From positions 1 to 6,479 of the forward strand of contig JAKAPN010000068.1 in the NCBI GenBank assembly GCA_021822995.1: a stretch of 6,479 nt of DNA. Direction: 5' to 3'. Both the position numbers and the translations under genes were made by a program. This document shows, one piece after another, positions 6,388-6,479 of this stretch. Numbering within the stretch: position 1 is the stretch's first letter; every line of letters begins with the position of its first letter. Origin of the DNA: an archaeon (GTDB lineage Archaea; Thermoproteota; Nitrososphaeria; Nitrososphaerales; Gagatemarchaeaceae). A model generated the notes under the pieces. That model was given only the letters and a program-made list of their open reading frames with translations. It was not told the DNA's origin and did no database searches.

Positions 6388-6479
6388 GCGGGGGTAACGA
6401 AGCCTGGTCAACCGTGCGGGACTCAAGATCCGGCCTAGCTTCGGATGGGGCATCCCGTCCCTTAGGGGTTCGTGGGTTC
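6388..6479 (+). tRNA. tRNA-Leu (anticodon CAA), intron-containing, 3' end cut by window
   Basis: Reads UUG codons. The 5' acceptor strand is GCGGGGG (6388-6394) followed by U8 at 6395. The D stem ACG/CGT (6397-6399 with 6413-6415) closes a loop carrying the archaeal tRNA-Leu sequence AGCCTGGTCAA. The anticodon stem CGGGA (6417-6421) pairs with TCCCG (6453-6457). After removal of the intron the loop is CTCAAGA, giving anticodon CAA at 6424-6426. A long variable arm (6458-6471) with CCC/GGG stem marks a class II tRNA, as expected for leucine. The T stem begins GTGGG at 6472 and the window stops at TTC in the T loop; the remaining T stem, acceptor 3' strand and discriminator base lie outside. 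Confidence 0.95.
6428..6451 (+). other. 24-nt archaeal tRNA intron at position 37/38
   Basis: The interruption lies after G37 of the anticodon loop, the canonical archaeal site. The precursor folds as a textbook bulge-helix-bulge: outer helix GCGGGA/UCCCGU, 4-bp central helix CUCA (6422-6425) with UGGG (6446-6449), 3-nt bulges AGA (6426-6428) and GCA (6450-6452), and inner intron helix UCCG/CGGA. Cleavage after the second base of each bulge frees exactly these 24 nt. The tRNA splicing endonuclease is the expected enzyme. Confidence 0.93.

Overview
This window is archaeal and moderately GC-rich. Four lines support that: TATA-type promoters with very short or absent leaders, a two-subunit 2-oxoacid:ferredoxin oxidoreductase of the Sulfolobus type, an AbrB-PhoU regulator architecture common in archaea, and a tRNA-Leu interrupted by a short intron with a canonical archaeal bulge-helix-bulge splice motif. 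A member of the TACK group (Thermoproteota, possibly Nitrososphaeria) fits best, but the lineage is inferred, not shown.

Layout. Four genes lie head to tail on the minus strand. Reading from right to left they are korA (5241-3265) and korB (3275-2307, overlapping korA by 11 nt), which form a 2-oxoacid:ferredoxin oxidoreductase; a YjjX-type inosine/xanthosine triphosphatase (2232-1705, GTG start, probably leaderless); and a PHS-family MFS phosphate:proton symporter (1638 to beyond the left edge). A 79-bp intergenic region (5242-5320) with a compact palindrome separates korA from a divergent plus-strand gene (5321-6349) encoding an AbrB-PhoU phosphate-uptake regulator. A tRNA-Leu(CAA) gene with a 24-nt intron begins at 6388 and is cut by the right edge.

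The main observation is that the symporter does not end after its twelve membrane segments. It runs straight into a DUF47/PhoU-like domain, which in most genomes is a separate protein encoded beside Pit-type phosphate transporters. All the phosphate-pocket residues known from the fungal PHS structure (PiPT) can be read in the transporter part, so the substrate assignment is unusually firm. The locus therefore carries two different PhoU-superfamily modules, one fused to a DNA-binding AbrB domain and one fused to a transporter. This suggests a phosphate sensing and uptake unit placed around a central-carbon enzyme. A functional link between phosphate and the oxidoreductase is only inferred from gene order.

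All stretches between genes are shorter than 80 bp. I see no CRISPR array, insertion sequence, rRNA or replication origin.
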